Shown one piece after another: positions 5,085 to 6,053 of a stretch of 6,053 nucleotides of DNA (its first letter is position 1; each line of letters starts with the position of its first letter). The notes beneath the pieces are model-generated. The model was given only the letters and a program-made list of their open reading frames with translations. It ran no database searches and had not been told where the DNA came from. The position numbers were made by a program, and so were the translations under genes. The stretch comes from Thermoleophilia bacterium. GTDB taxonomy: Bacteria > Actinomycetota > Thermoleophilia > Gaiellales > SKUG01. Location: the NCBI GenBank assembly GCA_007122215.1, contig SKUG01000171.1:1-6053 (forward strand), given 5' to 3'.

Positions 5085-6053
5085 TCAGGCAAGCCCCCGG
5101 GCGGCACGCTCGTCGCGCTCCTCGCGAGCCCGCCGCGCCTCGCGCAGCTGCTCGATCCGCTCCTGCAGCATCTCCACCGCCTTGCGCAGCTCCTCGACCT
5201 GCTGCTCAACGTCTGCCACCCCGGCAGCTGCAACCTGGGCCTGGGGCTCGCTGCGGGCCCCGCCGGCACCATTGACGGCCTGCTGCGCGGCAGGCGCAGC
5301 CGAGGCCCCGGCACCGCCCTGCGGGCCGAGCACCGCCTCGAGCTGGGCCACCGAGTGCTGGTGGACGTAGCGCATCTGCTCCTCGAGCATCTGCTGCTCT
5401 GGCTGCGAGGTGGGGGTCAGGAAGCTGAAGCCCTTGGGAATGATGTAGCGGTTGCCCGCGGGCGAGGTGCGCACCTCGTAGTCGTCGCGTGGGTCACGGG
5501 CGGGCGCGGGTGCAGGGGCCTGGCCACTCGCCTGGGCTGCCGTCGCTCCGGCCGCCGCCTGCGCAGGATCGGCTGCCGCTGCCTGCTGCGGCAGGGCACC
5601 CTGCCCGGGAGCCTGCTGCTGGGTCGCCTGCTGCTGCGCTGCCTGTGCCGCCGGATCACCTGCAGCCTGCTGCATCAGTCCGGCCACACCGGCCTGGGTG
5701 GCTGCCTGGTCGGGGACCTGCCCGGCCACGAGCTGCTCGACCTCGGCCTCGGAGGTTGGGATCACACCGGCCTGGGCCAGCACCTGGGCGTTGTACTCCT
5801 GGACCGAGCGGATGGTGCGGAAGTTCTTGAACAGCTGGAATCCGCCAGCGGCAGCTGCGCCGAGGAGGCCACCGATGATCGGACCTCCAAAGGGAAGGAT
5901 GAAGCCGGCGGCGGCACCGATGCCACCACCGAGCAGGGCCCGTGGGAGCACGCCGCTGAAGAGGCTGACCCCTCCTTCCGGCACGTCCGGGGCGGCGACG
6001 GGCGCCGCTGCCGCCTGGCTGGCGGCCTGCGCCGGGGCCGCGGCGGCCGGTGG
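5085..6053 (-). CDS. Ala/Gln-rich protein with glycine-zipper hydrophobic hairpin and C-terminal coiled coil, 5'-truncated
   Basis: The 322 visible residues are read from the window edge. The frame stays open to the right edge and its first 23 residues have the same Ala/Pro/Gln composition, so the true start probably lies outside; a GTG at 5984 has no ribosome binding site. In order: a hydrophobic hairpin of two glycine/alanine-rich segments (about 36-54 and 58-72, split by LPFGGP), RTIRSVQEYNAQVLAQAG (79-96), a long low-complexity Ala/Gln region (about 127-185), an island of normal composition (190-243, including GNRYIIPKGFSFLTP and QQMLEEQMRYVHQ), an Ala-rich linker, and a charged coiled coil (279-316) whose hydrophobic residues recur with exact 3-4 spacing. 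The hairpin and coiled coil suggest an oligomeric membrane-associated protein, but no function is recognised. Its hydrophobic module parallels the LysM protein at 2690-3670. It ends 147 bp from the convergent secreted-protein gene. Confidence 0.8.
   Translation of the reverse strand, partial: PPAAAAPAQAASQAAAAPVAAPDVPEGGVSLFSGVLPRALLGGGIGAAAGFILPFGGPIIGGLLGAAAAGGFQLFKNFRTIRSVQEYNAQVLAQAGVIPTSEAEVEQLVAGQVPDQAATQAGVAGLMQQAAGDPAAQAAQQQATQQQAPGQGALPQQAAAADPAQAAAGATAAQASGQAPAPAPARDPRDDYEVRTSPAGNRYIIPKGFSFLTPTSQPEQQMLEEQMRYVHQHSVAQLEAVLGPQGGAGASAAPAAQQAVNGAGGARSEPQAQVAAAGVADVEQQVEELRKAVEMLQERIEQLREARRAREERDERAARGLA

Noticed and set aside
4607..5314. 235-residue minus-strand ORF covering the convergent spacer
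   Set aside because: Overlaps the secreted protein antisense and the coiled-coil gene in another frame; composition is arginine/serine-rich artefact and it reads through two hairpins.
5633..5703. Gln/Ala repeats as possible CRISPR or tandem DNA repeat
   Set aside because: The CTGCTGC-type repeats are short, irregular and in frame with the Ala/Gln-rich protein; there are no spacers or constant repeat units.
2690..6053. A contractile injection or phage tail locus suggested by the LysM domain and coiled coil
   Set aside because: No tube, sheath, baseplate or spike protein is present, and the hydrophobic hairpins do not fit tail LysM proteins.

Overview
The window is GC-rich, tightly packed bacterial DNA. 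Strong codon bias produces long spurious antisense ORFs over almost every real gene. Base composition, Shine-Dalgarno style starts, Ala/Pro/Gln-rich proteins and an alpha/beta-type 2-oxoacid dehydrogenase operon suggest an actinobacterium, perhaps of the Thermoleophilia/Solirubrobacterales type. The taxonomic placement is inference, since no rRNA or marker gene is present.

Left part (1-2411, minus strand): three consecutive genes of a 2-oxoacid dehydrogenase complex, transcribed right to left. They are E1 alpha (1374-2411), E1 beta (359-1333) and the first 100 residues of the lipoyl-bearing E2 acyltransferase (runs off the left edge). Together the encoded enzymes decarboxylate a 2-oxoacid on thiamine diphosphate and pass the acyl group to lipoyl-lysine and then CoA. 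Pyruvate versus branched-chain substrate cannot be decided from this sequence. The leader of this operon holds a possible -10 element and a perfect 9-bp inverted repeat just ahead of a strong ribosome binding site.

Middle (2690-4239, minus strand): a 326-residue protein with two glycine-rich hydrophobic segments, a Pro-Ala linker and a C-terminal LysM domain; upstream of it is a 100-residue protein with four CxxC zinc knuckles. A divergent 83-bp gap separates this group from a plus-strand gene (4323-4937) for a small secreted protein of unrecognised function.

Right part (5085-6053, minus strand): a 5'-truncated gene for an Ala/Gln-rich protein. It has a glycine-zipper-like hydrophobic hairpin, a conserved-looking central island and a C-terminal coiled coil. 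Its 3' end converges on the secreted-protein gene across a 147-bp spacer with two hairpins.

The most notable observation is that the LysM protein and the coiled-coil protein seem to share one module: a glycine-rich hydrophobic hairpin followed by an EYxAQVxAQ segment. They may be paralogous membrane or envelope proteins of an undescribed family. No RNA genes, CRISPR arrays, insertion sequences or phage genes were seen.
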